21,413 nt of DNA from positions 1-21,413 of the forward strand of contig JAWXUA010000034.1 in the NCBI GenBank assembly GCA_044433065.1, given 5' to 3'. Numbering within the stretch: the stretch's first letter is position 1; the number at the start of each line of letters is the position of its first letter. Shown piece after piece: positions 1-8,023 of this stretch. The position numbers were made by a program, and so were the translations under genes. Under the pieces are notes generated by a model. That model ran no database searches. It had not been told where the DNA came from and saw only the letters and a list, made by a program, of their open reading frames with translations. Origin of the DNA: Nitratidesulfovibrio sp044433065. Lineage in GTDB: Bacteria; Desulfobacterota; Desulfovibrionia; Desulfovibrionales; Desulfovibrionaceae.

Positions 1-2
1 CC

Positions 3-44
3 CCCCAATAACTAACTAACCCACCCCAATAACCAACTAACCCT
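3..44. repeat. 21-bp tandem duplication over the pta stop codon
   Basis: Two adjacent copies of a 21-bp unit beginning CCCCAATAAC start at positions 3 and 24 and differ at a few bases. The second copy contains the pta stop codon (CTA on the plus strand, 37-39). Read on the minus strand, the end of pta (GGGTTAGTT) is repeated immediately downstream. The window edge cuts the region, so more copies may exist to the left. Confidence 0.75.
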
Positions 45-2145
45 TCTCAGCTTGAGCTTGGATAGCGGTGATGGCTACGGTGTTTACGATGTCGGCCACG
101 GTGCAACCGCGGGACAAGTCGTTAACAGGCTTGTTGAGCCCTTGGAGGACTGGACCGATGGCCACGGCATCGGCAGCGCGTTGGACAGCCTTGTAGGTGT
201 TGTTGCCGGTGTTGAGGTCTGGGAAGATGAAGACAGTGGCTTGACCAGCGACGGCACTGCCTGGGAGCTTGGTGCGTGCCACGTCAGCGTCGATGGCTGC
301 GTCGTACTGGATTGGGCCTTCGATGAGCAACTCTGGGGCACGCTCTTTGGCGATGCGGGTTGCTTCTTTGACTTTTTCAACGTCAGCACCTTTACCAGAT
401 GCACCTGTGGAGTAGGACAACATGGCTACGCGAGGCTCAATGCCAAAGATTGCAGCTGTTTGGGCCGCACTGATGGCGATTTCGGCGAGCTGCTCAGCGC
501 TTGGATTTGGGTTGACTGCGCAGTCACCAAAGACGTGGACGCGGTCTTTGAGACACATGAGGAAGACGCTGGATACGATGGATACCGTTGGCTTGGTCTT
601 CACAAATTCGAAGGCTGGTCGGATGGTGTGCGCTGTTGTGTTGATGGCACCAGAAACCATGCCGTCAGCGTCGCCTTGCTTGACCATCATGGTACCAAAG
701 TAGGTTGTGTCCACCATGACGTCGTGCGCTTGCTCCATGCTGATGCCCTTCTTTTTGCGGGCTTCGTGGTAGGCTGCTACGTAGTCGTTGAAACGTGGGG
801 ACAAGTCTGGCTGGATGATTTGTACACCGTCAAGCTCGAGACCAAGCTCGCTGATACGCGTGCCCACTTGGTCCGCGTTGCCAAGCAGGATGATGTCCGC
901 AACTTGACGACGGATGAGCACGTCAGCTGCACGCAGGATGCGCTCTTCACAACCTTCAGGAAGAACAATGCGCATGCGTTGGCTTTTGGCGGCTTCAAGC
1001 AGATTGAACTCGAACATTTTAGGCGTGATACGTGTGGACTTGCGGTTGATAAGCTTAGCGGAAAGGCTTGCGCTGTCCACATGCTTCTCGAAGAGGCCGA
1101 GAGCTGTGTTGATTTTGAGGCTGTTGTCAGGGCTGATTTTGCCATGCAATTCATTGAGAATTTGGATGGTCTTGTAGGTGTGGTCTTTTACTGTGAGGAT
1201 TGGCACAGGCACGCCAGTCCAACCTTCGATGAGGCGGTGGACATTTTGTGCTGGCTGGATACCACCTGTGAGCAAAATACCTGAAATATCTGGGTATGCT
1301 GATGAGAGGCGCGATGCAAGCGTTGACAAGATGATGTCTGAGCGGTCACCTGGTGTGATGACTAAGGAACCAGTGCTCACGTAGTCGAGGAAATTGCAGA
1401 CTTGCATTGCTGCGATGAGGTAGTCGTGGCAGAGCGTGTCCATACGGCCATGGCCATAGAGGACTTGTGCGTCGAGCCATTTAGCTACCTCGCTGATGGT
1501 TGGGCTACCGAGAGTGCTTTCGTCGGGCAAGAGGTAGACGGAAAGAGGGCTTGATGCATTCACTTTGCTTTGCAGGTCAGCGACGATTTCCTGTGCTTCT
1601 GCTTCGGTGACGGTGGTGCGGTTGATGATGGCGCACACGACGTCCAAAGCTTTTTCGTCCAAGAGGTCCAAGGTGGACTGGGTTGATGCGATGATTTCGT
1701 GTGGTGTCTTGTTACGGCCACTACCAACCATGAGCACTGGGCAAGCAAGGTTTGATGCGATGTCGGCATTGAGGTCGAATTCAAAGGCTGTATCTTTACC
1801 GAGGAAGTCCGTGCCTTCGCAAAGAATGAAGTCGTATTCGCTCTCTAACTTCTTGTACTTCTTGAAAATATTATCGAGCAAGGTAGACTGCTGACCTTCG
1901 TTAATCAGCTCTTGAGCATCTTGCAAGGTATAGGCGAAGGTATCTTCGTAGGCAATGTTCAAGCCAAAGTGCGTAAGGATAAGATTGATATCGTGATCGC
2001 GCGCACCAGCTGTGGTGTTGGAGATGATTGGGCGGAAAAAGGCTACTTTGCCAACGCCACGCAAAAGCAATTGCATCATGCCCAAAATAATGGCGGATTT
2101 ACCGCAACGTGCCTCTGTCCCTGTAATATACAGATTATTTGACAT
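37..2145 (-). CDS. pta: Phosphate acetyltransferase, long form with N-terminal P-loop domain
   Basis: Converts acetyl-CoA and phosphate to acetyl phosphate and CoA in the cytoplasm, the step before ATP formation by acetate kinase. The 702-residue protein has three parts. The first is an N-terminal BioD/CobQ-like P-loop region with the motif TGTEARCGKS near residue 7. The second is a middle section of the DRTGG type. The third is a catalytic PTA_PTB domain from about residue 377 to the end, with SYSTGASGKG and LPGSAVAGQA motifs. The open frame extends 29 codons upstream, but I choose the ATG at 2145: it follows a good ribosome site (AAGGATG) and gives a normal family N-terminus. It is the last gene visible in the lactate block; acetate kinase is expected beyond the left edge. 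The long form is usual for Desulfovibrio. Product call is firm. Confidence 0.95.
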   Translation of the reverse strand: MSNNLYITGTEARCGKSAIILGMMQLLLRGVGKVAFFRPIISNTTAGARDHDINLILTHFGLNIAYEDTFAYTLQDAQELINEGQQSTLLDNIFKKYKKLESEYDFILCEGTDFLGKDTAFEFDLNADIASNLACPVLMVGSGRNKTPHEIIASTQSTLDLLDEKALDVVCAIINRTTVTEAEAQEIVADLQSKVNASSPLSVYLLPDESTLGSPTISEVAKWLDAQVLYGHGRMDTLCHDYLIAAMQVCNFLDYVSTGSLVITPGDRSDIILSTLASRLSSAYPDISGILLTGGIQPAQNVHRLIEGWTGVPVPILTVKDHTYKTIQILNELHGKISPDNSLKINTALGLFEKHVDSASLSAKLINRKSTRITPKMFEFNLLEAAKSQRMRIVLPEGCEERILRAADVLIRRQVADIILLGNADQVGTRISELGLELDGVQIIQPDLSPRFNDYVAAYHEARKKKGISMEQAHDVMVDTTYFGTMMVKQGDADGMVSGAINTTAHTIRPAFEFVKTKPTVSIVSSVFLMCLKDRVHVFGDCAVNPNPSAEQLAEIAISAAQTAAIFGIEPRVAMLSYSTGASGKGADVEKVKEATRIAKERAPELLIEGPIQYDAAIDADVARTKLPGSAVAGQATVFIFPDLNTGNNTYKAVQRAADAVAIGPVLQGLNKPVNDLSRGCTVADIVNTVAITAIQAQAEKG

Positions 2146-2177
2146 GGAGCATCCTTTTTTGTGCCTTATGCACGGTT

Positions 2178-2200
2178 CAGTACTTTCTCGTAAAGTACTG
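2178..2200 (-). promoter_or_regulatory. Perfect 9-bp inverted repeat in the pta leader
   Basis: CAGTACTTT (2178-2186) and AAAGTACTG (2192-2200) are perfect inverted arms around a 5-nt loop. The near arm lies 33 bp upstream of the pta start codon. There is no T-run after it on the minus strand, so it is more likely a protein-binding site or an RNA leader hairpin than a terminator. The regulator is unknown. Confidence 0.45.
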
Positions 2201-2369
2201 TTTCTTGTATGCCTCATACGAGGTCGTACCAAATAGTATGCACACTAGAAGAGCTTAGATCTCTTGTATAGAAAGCATTTCTGCTCAAAATAGTAATTTA
2301 TATACATGTTATAGAGAACATGAACAAGGTATATGGCGATGCAAAGTACATACTGAATATAGGTACTGT
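2201..2369. other. AT-rich spacer upstream of pta
   Basis: No gene is visible. A weak inverted repeat, CATGTT/AACATG with a 6-nt loop, lies near 2306-2323. The pta promoter, if it has one separate from the upstream genes, would be expected here, but I see no convincing -35/-10 pair. Confidence 0.35.
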
Positions 2370-2513
2370 CCATAGTGCTTGATAGAAGAGAATACTCCCT
2401 CAGAAGTAGAGTATAGATCACATACACATTTTTCAAAGGAGCTTGAGAGAGTACACCCCTCTAGCAAACACTATGGAAAAGGATTACAAGGTTTCTGCAT
2501 AAAATTCAATACC
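2370..2513 (-). repeat. Relict copy of the Fe-S gene 3' end plus its hairpin
   Basis: This is the downstream copy of a 172-bp-period tandem duplication. It holds a 107-bp sequence (2370-2476) bounded by imperfect inverted repeats CCATAGTG/CACTATGG. A fragment of the neighbouring Fe-S gene (2484-2513) reads GIEFYAETL-stop on the minus strand, the same ending as the intact gene. The fragment has no start codon and is not a gene. The stop is TAA here but TAG in the intact copy, so the copies have diverged. Confidence 0.85.
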
Positions 2514-2541
2514 ATGCCAGATATTCATAGAGAGGAAATTT

Positions 2542-2690
2542 CCATAGTGCTTGCTAGAAGAGAATACTCCCTCCGAAGTAGAGTACAGATCACATACACA
2601 TTTTTCAAAGGAGCTTGAGGGAAGTACACCCCTCTAGCAAACACTATGGAAATAGGACTACAAGGTTTCTGCGTAAAATTCAATACAATG
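2542..2690 (-). repeat. Upstream copy of the duplication, overlapping the Fe-S gene end
   Basis: This copy matches 2370-2513 with only scattered differences and includes the true 3' end of the Fe-S subunit gene (stop 2658-2660). The non-coding part (2542-2649, 108 bp) starts CCATAGTGCTTGCTAGA and ends with a near reverse complement (TCTAGCAAACACTATGG). The arms stay partly complementary for about 33 bp. On the transcript this would be a long imperfect stem just after the stop codon, and could act as an intercistronic mRNA-stability or processing element. Confidence 0.85.
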
Positions 2691-3950
2691 CTTTACTCGA
2701 ACAACGTCGCCATTCTGAGAAAGCATGTCAGTGAGTTGCAACATACAAGCTGGACAGCCTGTGGACACGATTTGCGCCTTGCTATCCACAATATTGCCAC
2801 GCTTACGTGTACCAATTTGCGTGGACAAGTCGTAGTGGATTAAGTTGAAGCTACCACCAGAACCACAACAGCGATCAGCTTCGTTCATTTCCACCAATTC
2901 GTACTTGCTATTCATGCGAATGATATCACGTGGTTGCGAAACAACGCCAAGGGATTTCTTCATGTGACAGGAATCATGGTAGGTCACACGGATGCCACCC
3001 TTAGGAGCGTCAGCTTGCGGCTTCACCTTCAAGACATCAATAACGAACTCATTGATATCCATAGTTTTTTCAGCAAAGCTGGCAATCTGGTCACGCATTT
3101 CTTCAGGATAGTCAGCCATCATCTTAGGCCAGATTTCCTTGATAGTTGCGGTACAGGTTGCACAAGGCGTTACGATATAGTCGAATTGGCCTTGCACCAA
3201 AAGGTCAAAGTTAATCTTCACGAGCTTATCGTAGGAATCTTGGTCACCAGATGCCAAAGCAGGGATACCGCAGCAGCCCATACCCTTAGGCATGAACACA
3301 CCAACACCATGATGGTCGAAGATTTTCATGCAGGCATCAGCCACAGAGGTGTACATCTTGTCAGCCATGCAGCCCACAAAGAAGGCTACGCGGATGCGGC
3401 TCTTACCAGCTGGCGTGTCCAAGGATGGTACGCGGCTGTGGAAGGACTTGCCCGCAAGCTTCATGAAGTGACGATCACCAATGATAGGCTTGAGCATCTT
3501 AGAGCATGCAGCGCCTTGGTGGGTATTGGTTGGGCTCACCACCAAACCTTGGAACATGGTGCCCATATCCAAAAGCAAATTGAACAGCTTTGGACGGGTC
3601 AACATGCCACGCAAGATGGCTTTTTTCACTGGGGAAAGACCCATGTACGATGTGACGATGCAACGGGCATGCAGGAAAATGTCCATGATCTTAACACCAG
3701 ATGGGCAACCAGCCTGACAAGAACCACAAAGCAAACAACGGCCAAGTTTGTCTTGTACACCTTTAGGATCGCTGACCATTTCACGGGCAAGATTTTCCAA
3801 AAGGGCAATCTTACCACGTGTAACGTCCGCTTCCTTCATGGTTTCGCCAAAAACAGGGCACACAGCTTGACACATGCCGCACTTCATACATGCAGCCATG
3901 TTGTCATCCAGCGCCTTCAGCATATTGGCGAGTTGACTTAAATCAGACAT
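2658..3950 (-). CDS. Fe-S subunit of lactate dehydrogenase (GlcF/heterodisulfide reductase D-like)
   Basis: A 430-residue electron-transfer protein. Two [4Fe-4S] ferredoxin-type motifs sit at the N-terminus: C21-x2-C24-x2-C27-x3-C31-P and C72-x2-C75-x2-C78-x3-C82-P. Two cysteine-rich CCG domains follow, one with FVGCMADK...GMGCCGIP and one with YHDSCHMKKS...DRCCGSGGSF. The layout matches GlcF and the protein paired with the FAD-linked D-lactate dehydrogenase of Desulfovibrio. It probably passes electrons from lactate oxidation by the glcD product to the menaquinone pool or another membrane acceptor. It starts 2 nt after the glcD stop codon, so the two are translationally coupled and likely form one complex. 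Its last nine codons lie inside a duplicated unit. A glycolate oxidase role cannot be excluded from sequence, but the por/lctP/pta context favours lactate. Confidence 0.9.
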   Translation of the reverse strand: MSDLSQLANMLKALDDNMAACMKCGMCQAVCPVFGETMKEADVTRGKIALLENLAREMVSDPKGVQDKLGRCLLCGSCQAGCPSGVKIMDIFLHARCIVTSYMGLSPVKKAILRGMLTRPKLFNLLLDMGTMFQGLVVSPTNTHQGAACSKMLKPIIGDRHFMKLAGKSFHSRVPSLDTPAGKSRIRVAFFVGCMADKMYTSVADACMKIFDHHGVGVFMPKGMGCCGIPALASGDQDSYDKLVKINFDLLVQGQFDYIVTPCATCTATIKEIWPKMMADYPEEMRDQIASFAEKTMDINEFVIDVLKVKPQADAPKGGIRVTYHDSCHMKKSLGVVSQPRDIIRMNSKYELVEMNEADRCCGSGGSFNLIHYDLSTQIGTRKRGNIVDSKAQIVSTGCPACMLQLTDMLSQNGDVVRVKHCIEFYAETL

Positions 3951-3952
3951 GC

Positions 3953-5338
3953 CTAGCCTCCAATAATCTTGCCAGGGTTAAGCAAGTATTTGGGGTCAAG
4001 GGCGCGCTTCATGCGGCGTGAGAAGTCGATGGTAGCCTGAGAAGTTTCCTTGGCCATCCACTTGGATTTAGCGATGCCGATGCCATGCTCACCAGAAAGG
4101 GTGCCATGCAGGCCAAGAGCAACGTCAAAGATTTCGTCAACAGCAGCTTCAACGCGCTCAAATTCAACGGTGTCACGGCGGTCACAAAGAATGGTTGGGT
4201 GCAAGTTACCATCACCAGCGTGGCCAAAGGTACCAATTTCAACCTTATGCTTCACAGCGATTTCGTTGATAGCTTTAATCATAGCTGGGATTTGGGAACG
4301 AGGCACAGTGGCGTCTTCCAAAACCGTGGTAGCGCGTGCACGTGCAAGAGCTGGCAATGCGTTACGACGGGCTTCCCACAGCTTGAACTTTTCAGCGGCA
4401 TCCTTAGCAACATGCACTTCAGTTGCGTTGCAGCTCTTCAATGCGCGTTCAACGATGACAGCTTCGTCTTCAACCTGAGCTGGGTGGCCATCAACTTCGA
4501 TGAGAAGAATTGCAGCAGCATCGCGTGGCAAGCCAGCTTTGGTGAAGTCTTCTACGTAGTTGATGGAAGAATTGTCCATGAATTCCAAGGTACAAGGCAC
4601 AACGTGTGCTGCGATGATAGCGGCAACAGCTTCGGATGCAGCATTAACATCTTCAAAGATTGCCATCATAGCCTTAGAAGCCTTTGGTGGTGGCACAAGC
4701 TTCAAGGTGATTTGGCTGAAGACGCCAAGAGTACCTTCAGAGGAAGCCATCAAGCCTGGAAGATTATAACCAGTTACGCACTTAACAGTACGGGAACCGC
4801 TCTTCACAAGACCACCAGTGACGTCGTAGAATTCAAGACCCATAACGTAGTCTTTGGTAACGCCGTACTTAAGGCCACGCAGACCACCAGCGTTTTCAGC
4901 TACGTTGCCACCCATGGTAGAAACAGCCTGTGAACCTGGATCTGGAGGATAGAAGAGGCCACGCTTAGCCACTTCAGCTGCGAATTGTGCGGTGACAACA
5001 CCAGGCTCAACAACAGCGTACAAGTCTTGCTCGTTGATTTCCAAAATACGGTTTAAGCCATTGGTCAGGATAACAATACCGTTGCGCTTGTCAGGAATGG
5101 TACCACCAGAAAGATTGGTGCCAGCACCACGAACCGTGATAGGGTACTCATTATCATAGCAAAGACGTACCAAGTCACCAAGCTGGTCGGTACGCGTTGG
5201 GCGGAGCACCAAGGATGGAACTACTTGGTCAAGAACAGCTGCGTCGTACGCATAGCTTTGACGGTCTGGTTCGCTGGTAAAGACGTTTTCTTTGCCAATA
5301 AGATTTTCAAATTCTTTGATAAGCGATGCGCTGGGCAT
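3953..5338 (-). CDS. glcD: FAD-linked lactate dehydrogenase (GlcD/DLD family)
   Basis: Oxidises lactate (probably the D isomer) to pyruvate with FAD. The 461-residue protein has an N-terminal PCMH-type FAD-binding domain with the motif RGAGTNLSGG and a nearby PPDPGSQ segment. A C-terminal FAD-oxidase domain follows, with GHAGDGNLHP and GEHGIGIAKS; the histidines of these two motifs belong to the family active site. Length is normal for the family. The ATG at 5338 has an AAGGA ribosome site about 8 nt upstream. It is followed after 2 nt by the Fe-S subunit gene and preceded by lctP, so transport and oxidation of lactate are encoded together. No transmembrane segment is evident; membrane attachment would be through the Fe-S partner. 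D-lactate versus glycolate specificity is inferred from context. Confidence 0.92.
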   Translation of the reverse strand: MPSASLIKEFENLIGKENVFTSEPDRQSYAYDAAVLDQVVPSLVLRPTRTDQLGDLVRLCYDNEYPITVRGAGTNLSGGTIPDKRNGIVILTNGLNRILEINEQDLYAVVEPGVVTAQFAAEVAKRGLFYPPDPGSQAVSTMGGNVAENAGGLRGLKYGVTKDYVMGLEFYDVTGGLVKSGSRTVKCVTGYNLPGLMASSEGTLGVFSQITLKLVPPPKASKAMMAIFEDVNAASEAVAAIIAAHVVPCTLEFMDNSSINYVEDFTKAGLPRDAAAILLIEVDGHPAQVEDEAVIVERALKSCNATEVHVAKDAAEKFKLWEARRNALPALARARATTVLEDATVPRSQIPAMIKAINEIAVKHKVEIGTFGHAGDGNLHPTILCDRRDTVEFERVEAAVDEIFDVALGLHGTLSGEHGIGIAKSKWMAKETSQATIDFSRRMKRALDPKYLLNPGKIIGG

Positions 5339-5483
5339 TGGTTATTCCTTTTGAGATCTACCCGTATTAAGGGTTTTGTGAGTCTGTGCTGAGGGTTTGA
5401 AGACACACCCTATTGAAGATGGATTTCAGCCCTATTCCATACAGTGTCTATTGTTTGAACATACAGCCAAAAAGCATAGAAGG

Positions 5484-5500
5484 CTCTAGCAAATACTAGG
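5484..5500. repeat. Third copy of the CTCTAGCAAA half-site
   Basis: CTCTAGCAAATACTAGG is nearly identical to the right-hand arms of the two units near the Fe-S gene end (CTCTAGCAAACACTATGG at 2459-2476 and 2632-2649). It lies between lctP and glcD. A clear inverted partner is not visible here, so it may be a decayed copy. Confidence 0.45.
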
Positions 5501-5508
5501 CCTTTAGG

Positions 5509-5544
5509 CTGGGGCGACACGATGCGATCATCAAGCCGCCCCAG
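5509..5544 (-). terminator. Hairpin after lctP, intercistronic or weak terminator
   Basis: CTGGGGCG (5509-5516) pairs with CGCCCCAG (5537-5544), and the 20-nt loop has a further GAT/ATC pairing. It starts 9 nt after the lctP stop. No U-tract follows on the minus strand, so it is more likely a partial attenuator or mRNA-stabilising hairpin between lctP and glcD than a full terminator. Confidence 0.5.
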
Positions 5545-5553
5545 ATGGAGAAC

Positions 5554-7263
5554 TTAGTGCAAGTGTGGAAGTGCAACGAAAGACAAGAGGCTTGCTACAA
5601 TACCAACAACAATACCGTATACCACGAATGGCATGAAGGTACGCTTGAGGATCATGCCTTCGCGGCCAGCAAGGCCAACAACAGCACAAACTGCAACGAT
5701 GTTGTGGATACAAACCATGTTACCCATGCCGCCACCTACTGCTTGTGCAGCAACGATAAGCTGACGTGGCAAGTCAAGGCTAGCAGCAACGCCCCACTGG
5801 AATTCAGCGAAGAGCAAGTCAGATACGGTGTTGGAACCAGTGATGAATGCACCAAGACCACCAACGTACGAAGCAAGCATTGGCCAAGCGTTACCAGCAA
5901 GAGCTGCAACGGTTTCAGCCATGGCCAAAGGCATGGATGGGTAGGAATTTGGGTTCAAAGCAGCGTCTGCAATACCGGAACCACGGAAGATGGATACCAA
6001 AGCAACGGCAAACATCAACGCGATGGTTGGGGACTTCATCTTAGCAAAGGTTTCAGTCCAAGCAGATTTAACAGCTTGACCCTTCATGCCGTGGATGCCG
6101 ATGGTCAAGATGGCTACGAGCATGAATGGAATGGTACCTGGCAAGTAGAGGTAGTCGATGGAAGCAGAAACGCCAGCGTAGCCAAGGATATCGGTGAAGG
6201 CTATCTTTTGTGCTGCAAGGAAGCCCTTGAGGCCGAGGGAAGGAATACGGGTCACAACAAGGATGAGGCCGATGAGAACGTAAGGCAACCACGCTCTGAA
6301 CTGGCTCATGTGAGACTTAAATTCGCTGTTTTCGGAAGTCTTGATATTGCCTGTCCATTCAGCATCCCAAGTAGATTGAGGACCAAAGTCCCAAGTCTTT
6401 TCAGGAACGCAGAAGCCCTTCTTAGCACCCATAACGATGACGCCAAGACCCACAAGGCCACCAATCAAGGAAGGAAGTTCCGCACCAACGAGCCATGCGA
6501 CAGCGAAGTAAGGAACGGCAAAAGCGATGGATGCGAATACGCAGAACTTCCATGCGCCAAAGCCTTCGGTCCAAGATTTGTTTTGGCCAAAGTAACGGGT
6601 CAAGAAGCCACACATGAAGATAGGCAAGATGAAAATCATTGGAAGGTTCAACAAGGTTACCCATTCGCCAACAATCTTTGCAAAGGAACCAAAGTCAACG
6701 AAGTTCAAACCTGGAATGGTGGCAACTGCATCAGCGACGAGGCCCTTAAGTGGAGTAAGGCCAACGAGAACTGGAGTACCAACAGCACCAAAGGTAACTG
6801 GGAAGCTGTTGAAAACAAGACAGATTACTGCTGCTGCCAATGGTGGGAAGCCAAGGGAAAGCAAGAGTGGAGCTGCAAGAGCTGCAGGAGTACCAAAGCC
6901 AGCGGCACCTTCGATGAAGGCTGCGAACATGAAGCCAATGATGATGGCTTGAACGCGTTTGTCGCGGCTAATATTTTGCATGCCATATTGAATGGTTTCC
7001 ATGCCACCGCTATACTGCAAGGTGTACAGAATGAGAATTGCACCAAATACAATGATCAGAACGCCAATAGCGGTAATAACACCTTGTAAAGACAAAGCAG
7101 CAATGTAACCAGCTGGTAAGTTCCACGCCATTAAGGCACCAATAACACAGACAAGCCATGCAAGAGGCATTGCCTTGGTTGCTGGCCAACGCATACCAAC
7201 CATCAAGACAAGAGCAACAAGGATAGGTAACAATGCTATCAATGCTAACAGTTCAACAGACAT
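5554..7263 (-). CDS. lctP: L-lactate permease
   Basis: Membrane transporter of the LctP family that imports lactate, probably with protons. The 569-residue product is hydrophobic throughout with about a dozen predicted membrane segments. It starts with an uncleaved segment (LLALIALLPILVALVLMVGM) and has the family signatures GFGTPAALAAPLL and, further on, GGLGAFITGSNTVSDLLFAE. Length is typical. The ATG at 7263 follows a strong AGGAG ribosome site. It lies between por, from which a bidirectional terminator separates it, and glcD, 215 bp downstream. lctP and the dehydrogenase genes are therefore likely co-transcribed, apart from por. The leader carries inverted repeats and a set of direct repeats that could be regulator sites. 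Confidence 0.95.
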   Translation of the reverse strand: MSVELLALIALLPILVALVLMVGMRWPATKAMPLAWLVCVIGALMAWNLPAGYIAALSLQGVITAIGVLIIVFGAILILYTLQYSGGMETIQYGMQNISRDKRVQAIIIGFMFAAFIEGAAGFGTPAALAAPLLLSLGFPPLAAAVICLVFNSFPVTFGAVGTPVLVGLTPLKGLVADAVATIPGLNFVDFGSFAKIVGEWVTLLNLPMIFILPIFMCGFLTRYFGQNKSWTEGFGAWKFCVFASIAFAVPYFAVAWLVGAELPSLIGGLVGLGVIVMGAKKGFCVPEKTWDFGPQSTWDAEWTGNIKTSENSEFKSHMSQFRAWLPYVLIGLILVVTRIPSLGLKGFLAAQKIAFTDILGYAGVSASIDYLYLPGTIPFMLVAILTIGIHGMKGQAVKSAWTETFAKMKSPTIALMFAVALVSIFRGSGIADAALNPNSYPSMPLAMAETVAALAGNAWPMLASYVGGLGAFITGSNTVSDLLFAEFQWGVAASLDLPRQLIVAAQAVGGGMGNMVCIHNIVAVCAVVGLAGREGMILKRTFMPFVVYGIVVGIVASLLSFVALPHLH

Positions 7264-7310
7264 GAGTACTCCTCACTATAAAAAAGTTTCGCGGTCCCGT
7301 TCCGCTTCAT

Positions 7311-7338
7311 ACAAATGCGAGCATACACATGCTTTTGT
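7311..7338 (-). promoter_or_regulatory. Imperfect inverted repeat in the lctP leader
   Basis: ACAAA...AGCAT-ACAC-ATGCT..TTTGT forms a two-part inverted repeat about 50-75 bp upstream of the lctP start codon. A small GCGG/CCGC repeat lies at 7291-7305. Its position suits an operator or leader RNA structure. No regulator can be named. Confidence 0.35.
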
Positions 7339-7572
7339 CCGTCCTATAAAAGGCCAGACAGGCAATCAAAGTATACTATGCCTACGCTTTTGGGGAAGAT
7401 TAACACGATTATTATGCTTTGGGTACTTTTTTTTACAGTTGAGTATGAGACTGTTTGTTTAATCATTATATTAGACCAATTCAGTCTTACTTCAAAAAAA
7501 TGCAGTCTTTAACACGCTGATATATCATATAATAAAACACGTTGTAACTTTTGTGCTTTCCACACAGCGACT

Positions 7573-7660
7573 GTGCGCCATTACAATAAAAAGTTGAGTA
7601 TTCGTTCAATCAAAATCCTGTGTGCCATTACAATAAAAGTGTTGTGCGCCACTACAATAC
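7573..7660. repeat. Three direct repeats GTGYGCCAYTACAATA upstream of lctP
   Basis: Near-identical 16-bp copies start at 7573, 7620 and 7644. The first two continue with AAA. Spacings are 47 and 24 bp. They lie about 310-390 bp upstream of the lctP start, just past the terminator. Clustered direct repeats here are consistent with an activator binding region. I checked for a sigma-54 promoter (GG-N10-GC) on the minus strand and did not find a good match. Confidence 0.55.
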
Positions 7661-7692
7661 TAGCTGGTTTGGGCAGGTATAGCGCTGGGTAT

Positions 7693-7730
7693 AAAAAAGG
7701 GTAGAGGTCGTTATCCTCTACCCTTTTTTT
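7693..7730. terminator. Strong bidirectional rho-independent terminator
   Basis: GGGTAGAGG (7699-7707) and CCTCTACCC (7715-7723) form a perfect 9-bp stem with a 7-nt loop, flanked by six A on the left and seven T on the right. On the minus strand it ends por transcripts after the 3' repeats, about 290 bp past the por stop. This argues that lctP has its own promoter. Confidence 0.93.
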
Positions 7731-7740
7731 GTGGGCTATT

Positions 7741-8023
7741 GGGCCTTATCTGATTTGTCAGGGCCATATCTGATTGCTCAGGGCCATATCTGATTGGTCA
7801 GGGCCTTATCTGATTTACTCAGCGGCTTTATCTGACTTATTCAGCGGCTTTATCTGACTTATTCAGCGGCCATATACACCATCTGTCATTGCGAGGAGCG
7901 AGGCCCGCGAATGGTAGCCTACGGACGGGCTATCTGCCGAGAGACGCGGCAATCCATCTTGGAGCTAAGCCAAGGGAATCGCCCTCCCTCGCCAATAACA
8001 AGCGGCTTTATCTGATTTACTCA
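7741..8023 (-). repeat. 20-22-bp tandem repeat array starting at the por stop codon, interrupted
   Basis: Three 20-bp units start at 7741, 7761 and 7781 (GGGCCTTATCTGATTTGTCA and variants), a 21-bp unit at 7801, and 22-bp units at 7822 and 7844. A partial unit starts at 7866. One further full unit at 8002-8023 contains the por stop codon (TTA on the plus strand, 8017-8019). The array is split between 7881 and 8001 by an interspersed repeat element. On the minus strand the unit includes por's terminal GCTGAGTAA, so the gene's end has been serially duplicated into the 3' untranslated region. Confidence 0.88.
7884..7960. repeat. Interspersed palindromic repeat, copy A
   Basis: Begins TGTCATTGCGAGGAGCGAGG and ends GACGCGGCAATCCATCTT. 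The same two ends occur at 15604-15682 (inverted) and 15771-15850. The ends are partly inverted repeats of each other (ATTGC...GCAAT). It interrupts the tandem array downstream of por. Small repeats of this general type are widespread in bacterial intergenic DNA. Confidence 0.75.

Noticed and set aside
52..1284. Long plus-strand open frame opposite pta
   Set aside because: It is the antisense shadow of a clear phosphotransacetylase; composition is odd and there is no ribosome site or recognisable domain.
2379..2843. Small plus-strand frames in the glcF-pta gap
   Set aside because: They arise twice from the duplicated unit and encode nothing recognisable.
7573..7660. CRISPR array
   Set aside because: Three short repeats with unequal spacing and no cas genes; not a CRISPR. 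The 10-bp and 22-bp arrays have no spacers at all.
7573..7690. Sigma-54 promoter upstream of lctP
   Set aside because: TGGCGCAC occurs on the minus strand, but the GG-GC spacing is 9, not 10, and the -12 element does not match.
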